A stretch of DNA of 64,000 bases, from the NCBI GenBank assembly GCA_012861695.1, contig JAAOOA010000006.1:13483879-13547878 (forward strand), written 5' to 3'. The DNA is from Trematomus loennbergii (Eukaryota > Chordata > Actinopteri > Perciformes > Nototheniidae). Shown here piece after piece: positions 13,573 to 25,849 of this stretch. The position numbers and the translations under genes were made by a program. The notes below the pieces were generated by a model. That model had not been told where the DNA came from. It ran no database searches and saw nothing but the letters and a program-made list of their open reading frames with translations. Numbering within the stretch: position 1 is the stretch's first letter; each line of letters begins with the position of its first letter.

Positions 13573-13640
13573 CGCGCACGCACACAAAATGGCTCGTTCC
13601 ACACACACACAGAGCCGAGCTTGAAAGAAACACAGAGACC
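13380..13640. other. CpG-containing, promoter-like patch around a CT repeat
   Basis: The stretch holds GGCGAG, TCCGTTAGCGTAGCTAGC, TCTCCGGTACCGGTTCG, then the CT repeat, then CGCTCGCGCACGCAC. This is far more CpG than the flanking kilobases. GTTAGC/GCTAGC words of this type often occur in teleost 5' UTR regions, and on the minus strand the patch reads as a CT/GA-rich leader. It may equally be part of an unrecognised transposon. No start codon context or donor site was convincing. Confidence 0.25.
13511..13569. repeat. (CT)n microsatellite, about 29 units
   Basis: Perfect CT repeat of 59 bases flanked by GGTTCG and CGCTCGCG. On the minus strand it encodes an Arg-Glu repeat that should not be read as protein. 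Confidence 0.97.
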
Positions 13641-14254
13641 CAGACGTACTTGTACTGTACTGTAGCAATCTTACTTTTCTGTGATTACAGATTATTAAGG
13701 CTGTGTTGAACATTTTCTGGGAATGTGCAGTCTGGCTCATTATGTAAAGGCTTTATTTAATCAAGCCGGGTATTTCTTAAGAACATGTCATAGCAAAAGG
13801 ACACAAATGCTCACCTCATAGCCAATTACTATACGTTGAACTTTAATGGCACTATTCCCCTTTGGTTAATTGGTAGAACACACAATATCCTGTGAAACAA
13901 ATGGTGCAATGCAACCTATGTTACAGTGAGGTCAAAAGTATATTAGATCTACATGAGATTTATTTTGTATCACTTTGACAAACATTTAAAAAGTGAGACA
14001 GGGATATATATTGACCGATTGATAGACACATAAATACAGTCACGGAAGGACATCAATCTACAATCACTACACATGATTTATGGTGAACGATTTGGTATCA
14101 CTTAGATGTTTTGTAACACCATATCCACCTTACACAATTCAATATACTTACCTCAACAGGACTCCTTTGTTGCAGAGAGAAAATAACTGGAATAAAACAG
14201 AGGTTTATTGTGGCAGTGTCCTGATGGCTTCTGGCTTAAAGATACAAATGCATT

Positions 14255-14288
14255 ACCCCCCCACCCCCACCCCCACCCCCACCTCCCT
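14255..14288. repeat. (CCCCCA)n short tandem repeat, quadruplex-prone on the minus strand
   Basis: Runs of C5-C7 separated by single A (ccccccc a ccccc a ccccc a ccccc a cc). The minus strand has at least four G5 tracts with one-base loops, a very stable quadruplex pattern. Confidence 0.85.
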
Positions 14289-14289
14289 G

Positions 14290-15360
14290 GGTGTCCAGCT
14301 GCTTCATTATATCTGTAATCAACATGGTGTATTGGCTACTCCTGAATCACTAAGACCACAATGAAAAACCTGGTTCTTCTCTATTCAAAAGAAGATTTAA
14401 TACGTTGGCAATTCAACAGGCACAAAAGCCTTAAAAAGCTCTGTATGAAAGCTACACAAATCTGTGCAATTAAAAATAATGCTGCCCAGTGGATACTGGA
14501 TTTTTCTAAACCAATATCAATGTTTCAGATTTAAAAAAAATCCAATTAAAATATATCGGCCATTAATTTCAACCCTTTTTTTTGGTTTACCATATTCATA
14601 ATGCCTGACTTTTTAATAAAAACTTTATTTACAAATAAACTTGTCAATGCAAACTATGAACTGGCAAAACTGATATATTTTAGGATTTCCCTGCTGCGAT
14701 TTCTTATCAACAGCAGATAACTGAACAATCTTTAATAAATTAATATAAGGCGAAACATTTGTCAGGTTATAATTGATTTGGGACAGTTTAGGGTTTTACA
14801 AATCAGACAAGACAATTTCCTCAAACATAGCTGACCCAAAATAATAGAATGATGTGTACTGTTAATATTCTGTCTGTGGACCCTATGAGAATACCATCCT
14901 GAGATGATGTCAATTTAAGGGAATATATATTCTAGTGAAGGACTTAAAAATGCAATCTAATGTTATTTTCAAAAGTATGTTACTGTTATGAATCAATTAT
15001 CCAATTTTTACCAAGTTAAAAGAAAGGGTCATACATGCTTGGGTAATTATTTCATGGTGTCAGTTATTTTTAGAAGACATTAATCCAGACCACTTGTACC
15101 TCAAGTGATCAATGAACCAAGTGCCAAATCAATAGATGTTGATCGAAGTTTCCATTGATTTTCCACTGTTCACCAAATTCTGTTGGCTTATGTTTGGTCT
15201 CTCCATTTAGCATTCAAAAAGATCATGTTGTCAAGTGACTAAAATAAAAACGTGTATATTCAACACTTGCATACTGGGCCTGCAGGTTTTTTGTAAAGAA
15301 AACAAATGTCTTGCTAGGTACATCACATGAGAGGGAATTGTTTTTAAAATGTCTTGTCAT
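14290..15360. other. AT-rich non-coding stretch, nothing recognised
   Basis: No coding frame, repeat family, RNA gene or clear regulatory cluster was recognised. The sequence is AT-rich with many short A and T runs. Confidence 0.5.
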
Positions 15361-15993
15361 TCTTTTTTCTTTTTAGCGGCACAGCTCATATGCTAATATT
15401 GGCTGTTATGCATAAGAACATTACTGCGCTGTATATATTATGAATGAAGGGAAGTTACTTGTCCAAATATGTGGATTGCATAAAGAGAGCATGGATCATG
15501 GGTAAAAGAGCCCTGTGGAATTGCTTTTTTATAATAGTTTTGTCGGTGGAGCTCCTGGTTGTGTTTGTATGTTGCCTTAGTAATGTTTTATTTTGTAAGA
15601 TGAAGTCATTAGCTAGGGAAATTAAGGTTCGGGTAAGATACAAATGCATTTAAACAAACAGAAGGGAGAAATGTTAACCAAAAAACATAAAACAAAAAGG
15701 CTTTTATGTATTTCTCTCTCCACCCACACCTATCAACCACCTCCTTTTCCTTCTGCACAGACTGGTGTGAGTGTGACCAGGCAGGGGTTAAATCCATTGC
15801 ACCATAAAAACGAGCTGTTCATAAAATGGAGGAATAAGAAGCAGAAATAATATTTCAAGTATGATTAGTTCATCCGCAGGGCACCTTGTGCGATTGAGAA
15901 AGGGGGTGAGAGTGGGAGGGGGTATTGTGCACGGCAAGCAGTAAATTATATCTAGCCTTTGAATGATTCCTGCAGATCCTATTACGACAGCGA

Positions 15994-16122
15994 GGGGGAC
16001 TGGGGAATGGTGGGGGAATGGGGCAGTTGGGAGAGAGAAAAGCAGCAGAACGAATCGGATGAATTCTGTTTCCAGCTGTCCGAATGATGGGGGAGATGGG
16101 GGAGGGTGTGTGTGTGGGGGGG
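15994..16122 (+). other. G-rich strand-asymmetric patch with two quadruplex-prone clusters
   Basis: Plus-strand G runs cluster at 15994-16023 (G5, G4, G5, G4) and 16089-16122 (G5, G5, G3, G7 after a GT stretch). The complementary strand gives proline-rich open frames that are artefacts of composition. The patch is isolated in AT-rich DNA. Confidence 0.55.
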
Positions 16123-17234
16123 TGCAGAGAAAGGACAATAAGACAATAATTTGTTTTCCACACTAAAACATAGTTATGTAGACATGCAAACATGCAGACT
16201 TCAAACACTGCTTTCTTTTGGTTTCAACTATCTCTCCCAAAATGTTACATCAAGTCCTTTTGCCAAATGGAGAAAAACACTATCACCCATTACCACCCCT
16301 GCACTACTCCACCCTCCCTGAATATTTGAGAGGCGTTTGTCTGCCATTTGTCACTTTGACTGGTGATATAGTAGCTGATAGTGGCATTAATGTGCTGCTG
16401 CTGCAGATAGTCCTCACAGGAAAACAGAGACGCTGAATTTATTCACCCACCGCCTCAATTTTCACAATGCTTTCCAAATAATGTACATCAGTCCTCTTTT
16501 TTTTCTATGCACCAGTTAATGCCCTATTGTTAACTTGTGGGGGAAATAATCATCTGAAATCTTTATATATTATACACTCTTGCATTCATAATATGAATGA
16601 TGTTTTGCAAATACATTAATTATTCTAACGCAACGCCTTTTAAAGTGTCTAAACACGAAGATCAGCATATAAATAAATAACACATTTAATTTTACATTGA
16701 ATAACTTGAATAGGAAATACATACAGTATGTAAAGAAACATCTGATGTGCAGACTATTTAGTATGTGGCCTGTGGTAAAGGTTTGACTTTAGAATTGATT
16801 GACATACACTACTTAAATCAAAAATGTCCTTGGATATGAGCTATGTAACAGGTGAAGTGCAGAAATGTCGTCAACTGCTTATCAGCATCAAATTATAGTC
16901 CAGTAAAAACTGTCTTTTTAGAGTGAGTTCACACAGCCAAATACTACAAGGCTTGAGTAGGATTAAAGCTCACATTTCTAAAAGTTCCAAACGCAGTAAA
17001 TACAAATGATTTAATTAAGCAGCGAAGCAGAGGCTGGTTATGTTGGGGCTTGAGTGCTTTTTCAGTTATTTGTATTGGTATGATGAGGTGTGTATTTTCA
17101 ATAGCCCCATGAATTGTCCTTCTAGTCCAGCATCTCCATTCTAAAATCTAAATGTATTTATGAGTTCATTAATTAAGCCTTATTTTGGCAAACTGTATTA
17201 GATGGTGGGTGAGTGCCAAAGCAGAGAACAGAGG

Positions 17235-17480
17235 GCCAGCACATTTAATGCAGAACATTAATAATAACAGGGGAGGAAGCAAGGGGGAATTAAAAGGAAA
17301 TAATTCTGCACCCAACCTCCCACTTTAATTGCAAATTTAAATTTCCTATAATGGATTCTGACATCTCAAGTCACCAAAATCCATCATTCTGAAGGGTATT
17401 ATTCCTCAATTAACCTGTCACCCCCACCACCCTGCGTCTTTCTGCAGGGCTTAAAAGAGAAATGAAGAATTCGAATTACT
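17235..17480. promoter_or_regulatory. Candidate conserved non-coding block
   Basis: Non-repetitive, with ATTTAATGCAG, GAACATTAATAATAACAGG, CACTTTAATTGCAAATTTAAA, CTCAATTAACCTGTCACC. Homeodomain and LIM-type cores (TAATTG, TTAATT) recur, with no open frame of interest. Inferred enhancer-like element. Confidence 0.3.
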
Positions 17481-17872
17481 CTCAAATAAAAAGCATATTG
17501 ATAATCCACCCTTCTTTCACAAAGTCCTACAATCTGTAAATTCTAGCTAACTCTGAGCAGATAGAGATGATACTTTACACGAGTCAGCATAACGGTTTGC
17601 ATTATCCTAATCTGATTAAGCTTCTATTTAACATTGCTGGCAATTTACTGAATTATTGGGAATGTTCAAAGTGAAAATTTGGGAAGTAAAAGCCAAAAAT
17701 AACCAGTTGGAGGCATTATCAAATAAAAAAACAACAACTACGTTACATTATTTATTGTTCATGCATTACTTAATCAGCTTTAATCACTTTCCAAATCAAA
17801 CTGTCCACATGAACATCGCAATCATAAAACACAGAGCCATGACTTGTACAGTTACTGCATTCAAACACTGAA

Positions 17873-17939
17873 CAGCTGAAGCCACATCCACTACAGCTGC
17901 TACTAATGTCACACTCTTCACAGCTGTCACTAATGTCAT
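17873..17939. promoter_or_regulatory. Three CAGCTG E-boxes with a partial 27-bp duplication
   Basis: CAGCTG occurs at 17873-17878, 17894-17899 and 17921-17926. The last two sit in near-identical 20-mers (17893-17912 and 17920-17939, both containing ACTAATGTCA), so part of the cluster arose by a local duplication with period 27. CAGCTG is bound by class II bHLH factors such as Ascl1, MyoD and Ptf1a with E proteins. Function is inferred from clustering only. Confidence 0.35.
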
Positions 17940-19489
17940 GCCCATGTATACTCACCACAGCCAGATCTTTACTATGCGCATTCAGTGTTCGCTTGTTACA
18001 GCTTAATGTACAGTCCAAGCATCAACCACTACTTTTGAATGTTAAAGCCAATGCATTGCCTTAAGACGCAGTTCTTCTAATGGCAGCTAGACATTTTCTC
18101 TGAAAATAATAATAATAAACACGATTTTCAAAACATTTTTTTCATTTTTTTCCCTTCCTCTGAAGAAGGCATTGTGTAATGATTGCATTGTATGTAACAT
18201 ACAATACACTGCCTTTGTTTCCTTTGTTTCAAGCTCCTCCATTTCAAGGATAAAAAAGTTACCTTGACTTGCTTTTAGCACTTAGCTCATATCACAATTA
18301 TTGAATTTCCCAGCATCCAGTGGGTTTAACAAAGGAGAACAATCTGTAACTCTGTCTGTGTGACCAGTTTTGTGAAGTGGAGTTGACACTTTTCTTTTCG
18401 AATCAGAGTCAACATCATTTATACAAGGAACACGTTGAGATGAAAGCAGGCCTGGTTCTATTGTATTCCCAGAATGCCCAAAATATATGAATCTACACTG
18501 TTTGCCAAACAATTTAATTGTTCAAAAGACTTCTCCCCTCCTTAATGTCAGTAGGAAAAAAATCATTTAGGCGATCTGATATAAAAGCTCATCTGAAAAA
18601 CACAGAAAATGGGAGAGTACAGGAACAATACTGTGAGTAATAAATGTCAACATTGTGAAGATCAACAAGCATGCTAGGGAGCTGTGAGCATAGAGAAAAA
18701 AAAGTGCTGGCCTAATGCACTTGAAGCTGGCAGTCATGTAGCTCTTGACTGTTCTGTACTTTGGTAATCATTTAAATTTAATTAAATGCTTAAGGAGAAA
18801 ATGGCCCGAATTGATGCAATAATGAGTTGCCAAGGGACATCGTTTTAATAATCTTAGTTTGTAACAAAGATGTTGCCAAGTCATAGTCACATTATGAGCC
18901 TTGCATAGCCACTTTTATTGGCCAGATAAATCACACCGGCCCGAAGGAGTGCACTCTTATCCACAAAATCTTCTGACTAAACTGATGATTTCATTCGACC
19001 ATCAGTATTAATTAACATCAAAAAAGACATTAATAATCAAACTGTTATTATCCTTGTTATATCATACAATAGGCCTACTACTTAACTACATTTCAAAATG
19101 GGGACTGCTTGACCAGAATCTTTACTCCTTAGGCCTATCCATAAACAAAACAAAACTGTGTAGGTATTTTTTAATACAAAAGCCATACAAGACATAGGCT
19201 ACAAGAGGGAGATTTCAGAAATGAGCTTCTTTTTTCTGGAATAATTATTGAGACTTACTGAGAAACCAGTATTGCTGGCAAACCAGTAGCCTATTGCTGG
19301 CAACAATTCTAATAACAAATAATTCAAATCAAGAGATACATTCAAATATCTTAATTTATTAGTGCAACAGTGAATTATCAAAGAAAGATTTCACAGCAGT
19401 GCAGTTTGTTATTAAACATAAATATTATCCCTCCAATCTCATTAACATGTCTTACATTAGTATTGGACCATCCACTGTATAGTTACAGG

Positions 19490-19960
19490 TGCTAAGCGCT
19501 CCCCACATGTTAGCTCTTTGGTTTGATTTGAGTTTTCTCGATTGAAGATAACGTTAGCTAGCAAGCTAGCTCTCTCTGTATCTTGAATGTATGCTAGTGC
19601 TAATAGATTGAAGGTCTAACGTCTTTTTCCCCATGTGTGTGTACGTTTAATGTACGACTAGCCAGCAGCTTAAGGTTGGATGCTACCAGGTGTATGCTAC
19701 AAATGACAAGCTAATAAACTAACCATACAATGCTACCGCGCAAGCTTTGACAACCACAACACAGACACTGAGGCCTGTACAATGGATCTCTCTACACACG
19801 CCGATCACTTTACCAAGGATTCTTACAGCTCCAATCACGAACAGGTGGGTGAAGTAGCTGAAAGTTCACTGAAACAGGCTGGACTTGTCCGTGACATGGA
19901 TCGTGTAAAATCAGAGCAACAATATAAGGAGTAAGAAAAGTATCTCGGTGAGTGTGATAA
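19490..19960 (+). other. Promoter/first-exon-like segment with a 50-codon ORF
   Basis: The segment opens with teleost 5'-UTR-like words (AACGTTAGCTAGCAAGCTAGC near 19550). It continues with locally raised CpG and contains an ATG-initiated ORF at 19782-19934 (50 codons, starting MDLSTHADHF and ending SEQQYKE). Two donor-like sites are present: CAG|GTGGGT inside the ORF near 19843 and CG|GTGAGT just after its stop near 19949. If the first donor is used, the ORF would be the start of a longer protein. No family is recognised. It could be the first exon of a small gene or lncRNA, or a piece of an unrecognised transposon. Confidence 0.25.
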
Positions 19961-21099
19961 GGGATAGTTAATAATAGACCGCCCATATCTAATTAGTTAG
20001 AGATAAAGCGGGCTAGCTTTTCACTGTCCATGACTAGGCCCACTTTTTAACTTCCAACAAACATTTGCAATCATCCTAGCTGCAATGCAAAAAGGTATTC
20101 AATTTAACGTATTATTGTAGGGACGTTTTACACACAGATTTTAGGCACATGTCATATGATTAAGTTGCACAATCTTTGCTGTTTTGAATTGTGTGTTTAA
20201 AGACTTTTTTATCAAGATCACTGCACTAATCCGTAGTCTGTTCATGAAATAGTTTATAATTTGTATTTATTTAAATTCATTTAACTCATGCTTAATATAC
20301 AGTACATTTTGACTTAATGCTAATGTATAGTAGGAGAAGCACACGTTTTGTTTGTGATGTTAACAATGGCTCAGTTGCATTCAAGTATCCCAGTATAAAC
20401 TGACAGTTTACAAATTAGTAAAATAGTCAGCATATTAAACGGTAGGTCTGCTAGTTGCAAGGCTTTCTTGTTTGTAATACATAGCCCTTAATGTTACTGA
20501 GCCATTGATAAAAAACATTTATTTCACCTGTGCTTTTTCTGCAATGACGAGTTTAAATGTCTGCTTTGCATGAGGAGGGGACATTTCAGACTTTCCACTA
20601 TGTATCAGTTAAAGTCTTGCATCATTTTTGCATCAATATGCTTTGTGTTGTGCAAGTGATGCTTTTGACCATTAGTGCTGTGCATATGAGCTTTTGTTTG
20701 CAAACAGCAATAACTCCTTTTTGTTAGTATCAAACAATTATTTACATTATCAAGTCATGTAATGAAGTTGCACAGGACTACACTCATACATTACATGTTT
20801 GTGGCCTTATTTACACACCCACTTTATCTTTGTTTTTGAAATATAATAATTTATCAATATAAAAAAGTTAGAATAATTGTAAAACATTGGTTTGCTAAAT
20901 GTATAGGCTTCTTCACAGTGTTTCTATATTTCTAAGGTTATAAGCTGATAATCTGTTAGCAGCACACATTCGGTTTGCACACCTTGTCTATCTGCCAGTA
21001 GTATCCTCTCTCTCTCAGTGGGATCACTCTAATCCAATCCCAAATATATTACTTGGTCCTCCCTGAGATAAGGCATACACAGTGTATCCTATGAATTAA

Positions 21100-21237
21100 A
21101 TGGACGACAGCTCTATCAAGATCTCTGAGCAGGTCAAGGCTACTCTGCAAGAGGATATGATGAAGCCAAACTCATTTTTTCTCCATACAGCCCTCCCCTT
21201 AACCCCACCCTGCATTATCTCCAGCCACACACAATGA
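21100..21237 (+). other. Small ORF of 45 codons, protein-like start
   Basis: ATG at 21100, stop TGA at 21235-21237. The first 25 residues (MDDSSIKISEQVKATLQED onward) are hydrophilic and protein-like; the second half is Pro/Ser/Thr-rich and unremarkable. A CAG|CCC acceptor-like boundary follows a T-rich tract inside it. There is no recognised family, no neighbouring exon and no clear promoter, so chance is the default explanation. Confidence 0.12.
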
Positions 21238-21249
21238 AGGAAATGAACA

Positions 21250-23160
21250 CGCCAACATTCTTTTGCCACGCTCTAGCCATGGTTTACTCTGTTTTTACAC
21301 CTTACTATTGTGCTTACAATTATTTTAACCAATTCAATCAAAACTATTCACCACTCGCGTCTAAAAGCATGTTGAATCAGATCACAGCTGATCCAAGATG
21401 CTCAAATATGGATATCTTATCCCTGAAATGACATAACTTTCGGGTCATTTTTATTTTTGTAAAATAAGTATGCATTATTTTGCTTTAACCTCATTTAAAT
21501 ATTTATTGTTTATGAATTGTGTAATGATACATCACTGTTGAGATTAGCTCTCGGCACAAACTCTGTGCCTAACCGAGCAGCCAGTGGTGATCAGACTGCT
21601 TATCATGTGTACACCTCAGGCCTAATACACACAGTCAAAAATGCCCATGAGCAGAACCAATATCACTGTCTGAATTTCAGTTTTGTGGCTTGGTTTATGG
21701 TGTTTAAGATATACTGTGCCAAGACTTGCATCTTGGAGTTTGCATCTTTTAGTTGGTCCTTGAACATTATTAAAAACAATGACCTATAGAACAAAAGCTG
21801 AGGAGGATTCAGACGTGTTATTAAAGCCATTTATTTGAGCAGATTCCGCTACTACGGACAGTCAAGAGTCCAACAGAGAGTCTGACAATATTGCTGCTAT
21901 TGACATTAGAATAGGATACATGTTTTTTATAAATAATTTATTCATATGGTTTTTTCATTTTTGTTTCTGGAGTCTTATTTATCTTCATATTAAGATGTGA
22001 GTGATGTTAATGGAAACTCTTTTTTGTATTGATAGGATATCAGTAATACACTGATACTCACTCAGTGAGCAGAAAAGATGTGAAACATCCTGGAGGACTT
22101 CCACGTGATCTCCAAAGAAGGTCTTCAGCATGTTGTCCATTATACACCATGGATGATCCAGCACTTGGGTGCTTCACAGGTAGCTCACATAGGCACAAAG
22201 CACCAATTCATCCATGGCTGATGTGAAGAAATGGATAACAAAAACAGACATAGTTCAGAAACACAGTGTCAGAACACAGAAACAATTGTTTCTTTGTTTC
22301 TTATGTTAATAAGAAAGAAGAAACATTTAAATAGCTTGGTAGGGACATTCATTGCTAAACCTGTTGATACAAAGATTACAGTAAAGTCGAGTCAAGTTTT
22401 TTTTGTAAACACAGTTCCTATTGCTGCACTAATAACATGTTTTAATAGTGAACAAAAACAAAAAAAGTCTTCATTCAAATATAAATAATATTTTTTTAAG
22501 TGTATTTTATAGTTAAAATGTGTAATATGAATACATGTGCTTGGCCACTTGGCTTGACAGTGACATAGTTCTTTCCGAGTTTTTTTCCCAATATGACTGA
22601 ACCAGTTTTGATTTAGTTTCTGGTGTATTGAGGCACACCTTCACGGGGGTATGAGCATGGAAGGAAATGCTGCCTTTCAGACGTGAAACATTATTAACCT
22701 AGCACATGGTTACTAAAAGCTAGTGTGTCTTGAAAGCATGACAGTTTCATCAGGGTTGTTTCGAGAATTAGCATTTCTACATCAAAAAGCTTTTTGCCAT
22801 TAAGGGGAAATTATTAAATATTTTAGCTGCTAGGAAATTGTCCCTTTTACCAAGTGCTTATCTGAAAAAAAAACATAGAAATATTAAATATTAGTGATGG
22901 CATAAAAGTAATGTCATTCTCCTGTGTGTGCTCTTAGTCTCTTTGCGTTTATTACTAATTCATTTTTTTTTCTTCAACACTCACAATATGATGTTTTATA
23001 ATAATCCTCTCCACCAGAGAATAACAAAAATGATGAGAATAAGCAGATCTCTAGGCGGTCGGGGGGTTCCATTTCTTCTTCAGACTTGTTTTTTAATATC
23101 TTGAAGCAGGAAGCCTGAAATCTTTGCACCGTACAAAAGGAAAATAGTTAGCACTAACAA
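21250..23160. other. AT-rich non-coding stretch, nothing recognised
   Basis: Only short scattered open frames. No repeat family, RNA gene or distinctive motif cluster was recognised. Confidence 0.5.
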
Positions 23161-23384
23161 TGTGTTCGGTTTATTTATTTGAGCACAGCCATTTGCAGGA
23201 GATGGAGGGGGTGAGTGAGAAATGGCTCAGATGAGAAGCTGTCTGTTTGTGGTCAGAGGATGTGGTAGACTGCTTGTGTTGGCTGATACTTGATCTGATG
23301 TTAATGTGCTGCTGTGTGTGTGGGAGGGAGTGAGTTGAAAGAGGCAGAGGGGAAGATGGGCAGATAATCCCGTCTGCCTGATGA

Positions 23385-23720
23385 GATTGAATGCTGGGAT
23401 TGATTGATCGCCTAATCATAGGAGGAAATGGGCCTGAAAATGAATGGGACTCTGCCCTTGGCTTGCTGTGGAGCTGGGTGGTTGGGTTGGAGGGGATGTT
23501 AGCTGCAGAAAGACATGGCCTTAATGTGTATGGGACCTGATTTCATTTGTGTCTGATATACAGTTATATGATCCTGGCTAAATGATCAAATAAAAAAGGA
23601 AGAGGGGGAACGGCGAAGGGGATGTAAATCAAGCTTTATTGCTGGAATATTACTTTTTCATCTCATCTGAAATGGATGCTTTGAGAAAAGAGCAAGAATA
23701 AAAATTCATCATGAATTTAG
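23385..23720. promoter_or_regulatory. Candidate conserved non-coding block with PBX/HOX-like site
   Basis: Contains TGATTGAT at 23401-23408, a PBX-HOX-like composite, followed by CGCCTAATCATAGG. Further on come CTAAATGATCAAATAAAA, GATGTAAATCAAGC, and AAAAATTCATCATGAATTTAG, a partly palindromic TCATGA core. The region is non-repetitive and non-coding. Enhancer identity is inferred. Confidence 0.3.
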
Positions 23721-24574
23721 AACTGATGGACCTGTGTGTAGTTACAGCTACCCAGTATGCTGGATCCAGTTGATTGGCTAGTAATACTGTAGGTAACGGA
23801 TTATGATTATAATGCGTGACATTTTTATTTATTTTTTACCTTGACAAAAGTTGTTTGGTCAAATTGTTCACTGCTTGATTTGAGGTTGTAAAAAAACAGT
23901 CCAACAGATGATATACTCCTGCTGTCACACACTGTGTATAGTGTCACTGCTGGGGAGCCCAATATGCACTATCCCTCTTTCAGCAACAAAGAGGACTACC
24001 ACCAGTAAATTAGGATGGGGAAATTAGCTCCGTGTTTGAGTGTCCTTGCTTTTTATGTAGGGTCCACAGTTCAGAGTGAATGCTGCCAGAACATATCAGC
24101 CTGTACAGTGATTGATGTGGTGGACTCGGCCTGCATCAAGGAAGAATGAACCAATAGGTTTGCCTTGTTGTTTAAGTTAGGTGTGCCAACTGTCACTCTG
24201 AGTTTGTCTCTATTCCCATGCCACTAAAAGATACTTTGAAAAGCAAATGCCTCTCAGACTTGGATCATTTATCATAATTTTTTTTCTCAATGTTAAGAGA
24301 GCAGCAATGCTTTTTTACGACACTTAATTTAACTTCAACTTTGCTAATAATAATGACAACTAGTAGTCGAGCAATTTGATAAAAACTGAAATATCTTTGC
24401 TTCCTATTAGCACTGTTTTGGTCTACACAACTGCTATGAATAACTGCATAGGGTATAAGAAAAACCCATCACCTTCAGTGTGAAGATAAAAACACACCAT
24501 ACAAGTTTGTCAAACTTGATCAAACATATCACAACATCCAACCAAATGTAGTGTTTGTATAAGCCCCCTCTCTG

Positions 24575-24588
24575 TCTCCCTCTAGTGT
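24575..24588 (-). promoter_or_regulatory. CTCF-like motif
   Basis: CTCCCTCTAGTGTG on the plus strand reads on the minus strand as CACACTAGAGGGAG, close to the CTCF core CCACTAGAGGGCAG. It sits at the left edge of a non-repetitive block that runs to about 24800. A single motif match is weak evidence of binding. Confidence 0.25.
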
Positions 24589-25320
24589 GTTGGCTACATT
24601 TGTTAGTGACGGAGTAGTTGTGATCCAGAGCGTATAGCCTGGGAGTGGGATGACTGAGGGGGAAATGAGCAGCCCATGCAGAGAAGTGGAGGCTCTGTGG
24701 GCTAAATGATCAATGCCATTGATCAGCCAGTCAATCCTGGAGTCTATATTCTTCTCTGTTTACACTCTCCCGTTGCCACTGTGTTAAACTGAGCGTGCTC
24801 TAAACAGCTACCTTAGGGACCCTCTAAAAGCCGGCCTCACACCCGTCATTGATTGACATGTCGATTATCTTGGAAGCTGTTGACAGCACAGTTGTTAGCC
24901 ATCTTAAACATTAATGATGATGGGGAGCCGTTGCCTCAAGTTACAAACCTCACTAAGAGGATGAATTCATTTTCAAGCATAGTTCAACTATGAATCAAAA
25001 ACAACTTTGAACAAATACCAGCCAAACACATGTAGTTATCCAGGACAAACCAGTACTACTGCTTTATGATAGCTGAAGCCGTTTATGAATGTCATCTCTT
25101 GTTGGATTGCATGTGTTTTTTTAATATACCACCAATATATGAGCACAACTTAAAAATTCTAAATGAACAATTTAAAGCTGACTGTGTGTCTATAATATCA
25201 GAAATCAAGAGCTCAGAGTGGTTTTATCTTCCTTTCATCTTAATAAGGCTGACCTTTTTATTATGAAATGCAAACCTCATCAGTCTGCTCATTCATTACA
25301 TTTTAGATCAAAAGAAAAAT

Positions 25321-25321
<1 letters not shown>

Positions 25322-25371
<50 letters not shown>
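25322..25371. repeat. (AC)25 microsatellite
   Basis: Perfect 50-base dinucleotide repeat, a typical vertebrate CA microsatellite. Confidence 0.97.
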
Positions 25372-25372
<1 letters not shown>

Positions 25373-25849
25373 AAGGTTATATCATTTGGAGGTACATTAA
25401 TGTAATAAGACAATTCTAAATGATTACTTAATGAATTTTAGCAATATGTGGAGACATTATACAGATGAATTATGATTACACATTTTTATGAAGAAACAAA
25501 ATTCTTCCGATTCTATACCATTGTCTGCATTATCAATTGGGTTGCTATGTGAGAGTGTGAATGTCAATGCCATCCCCTTACTAAGTGTAATTAACACCAG
25601 ATCATGTTGTGTGTGTGTGTGCGTGTCTGTAAAGATAATTGCTTTAAGTATGCAGACTCTACCACATGCCCCGAGCTCCCAGCAACCTCAAACCTGTTTC
25701 TCCTTTTATGCGTCATTTACTGCCTGTAAACAGTTTGTGTAAAGCAGTTTATGGATAATTTCTACACGTTCCTTGAGCTCTTCTAAATGTGTGCTTAACT
25801 TCTACAACTTTACACTTTAATAGACACCAGTAAAGGGCTGACATTGGCC

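Noticed and set aside
13468..13740. Arg-Glu repeat open frame on the minus strand
   Set aside because: Translation of the CT microsatellite.
15788..16208. Proline/serine-rich minus-strand frames
   Set aside because: Composition artefact of the G-rich plus-strand patch.
17770..18018. Cysteine-rich 82-codon minus-strand frame
   Set aside because: The cysteines come from a locally duplicated ACAGCTG/ACTAATGTC unit on the other strand; there is no signal peptide and no spaced Cys pattern of a known family.
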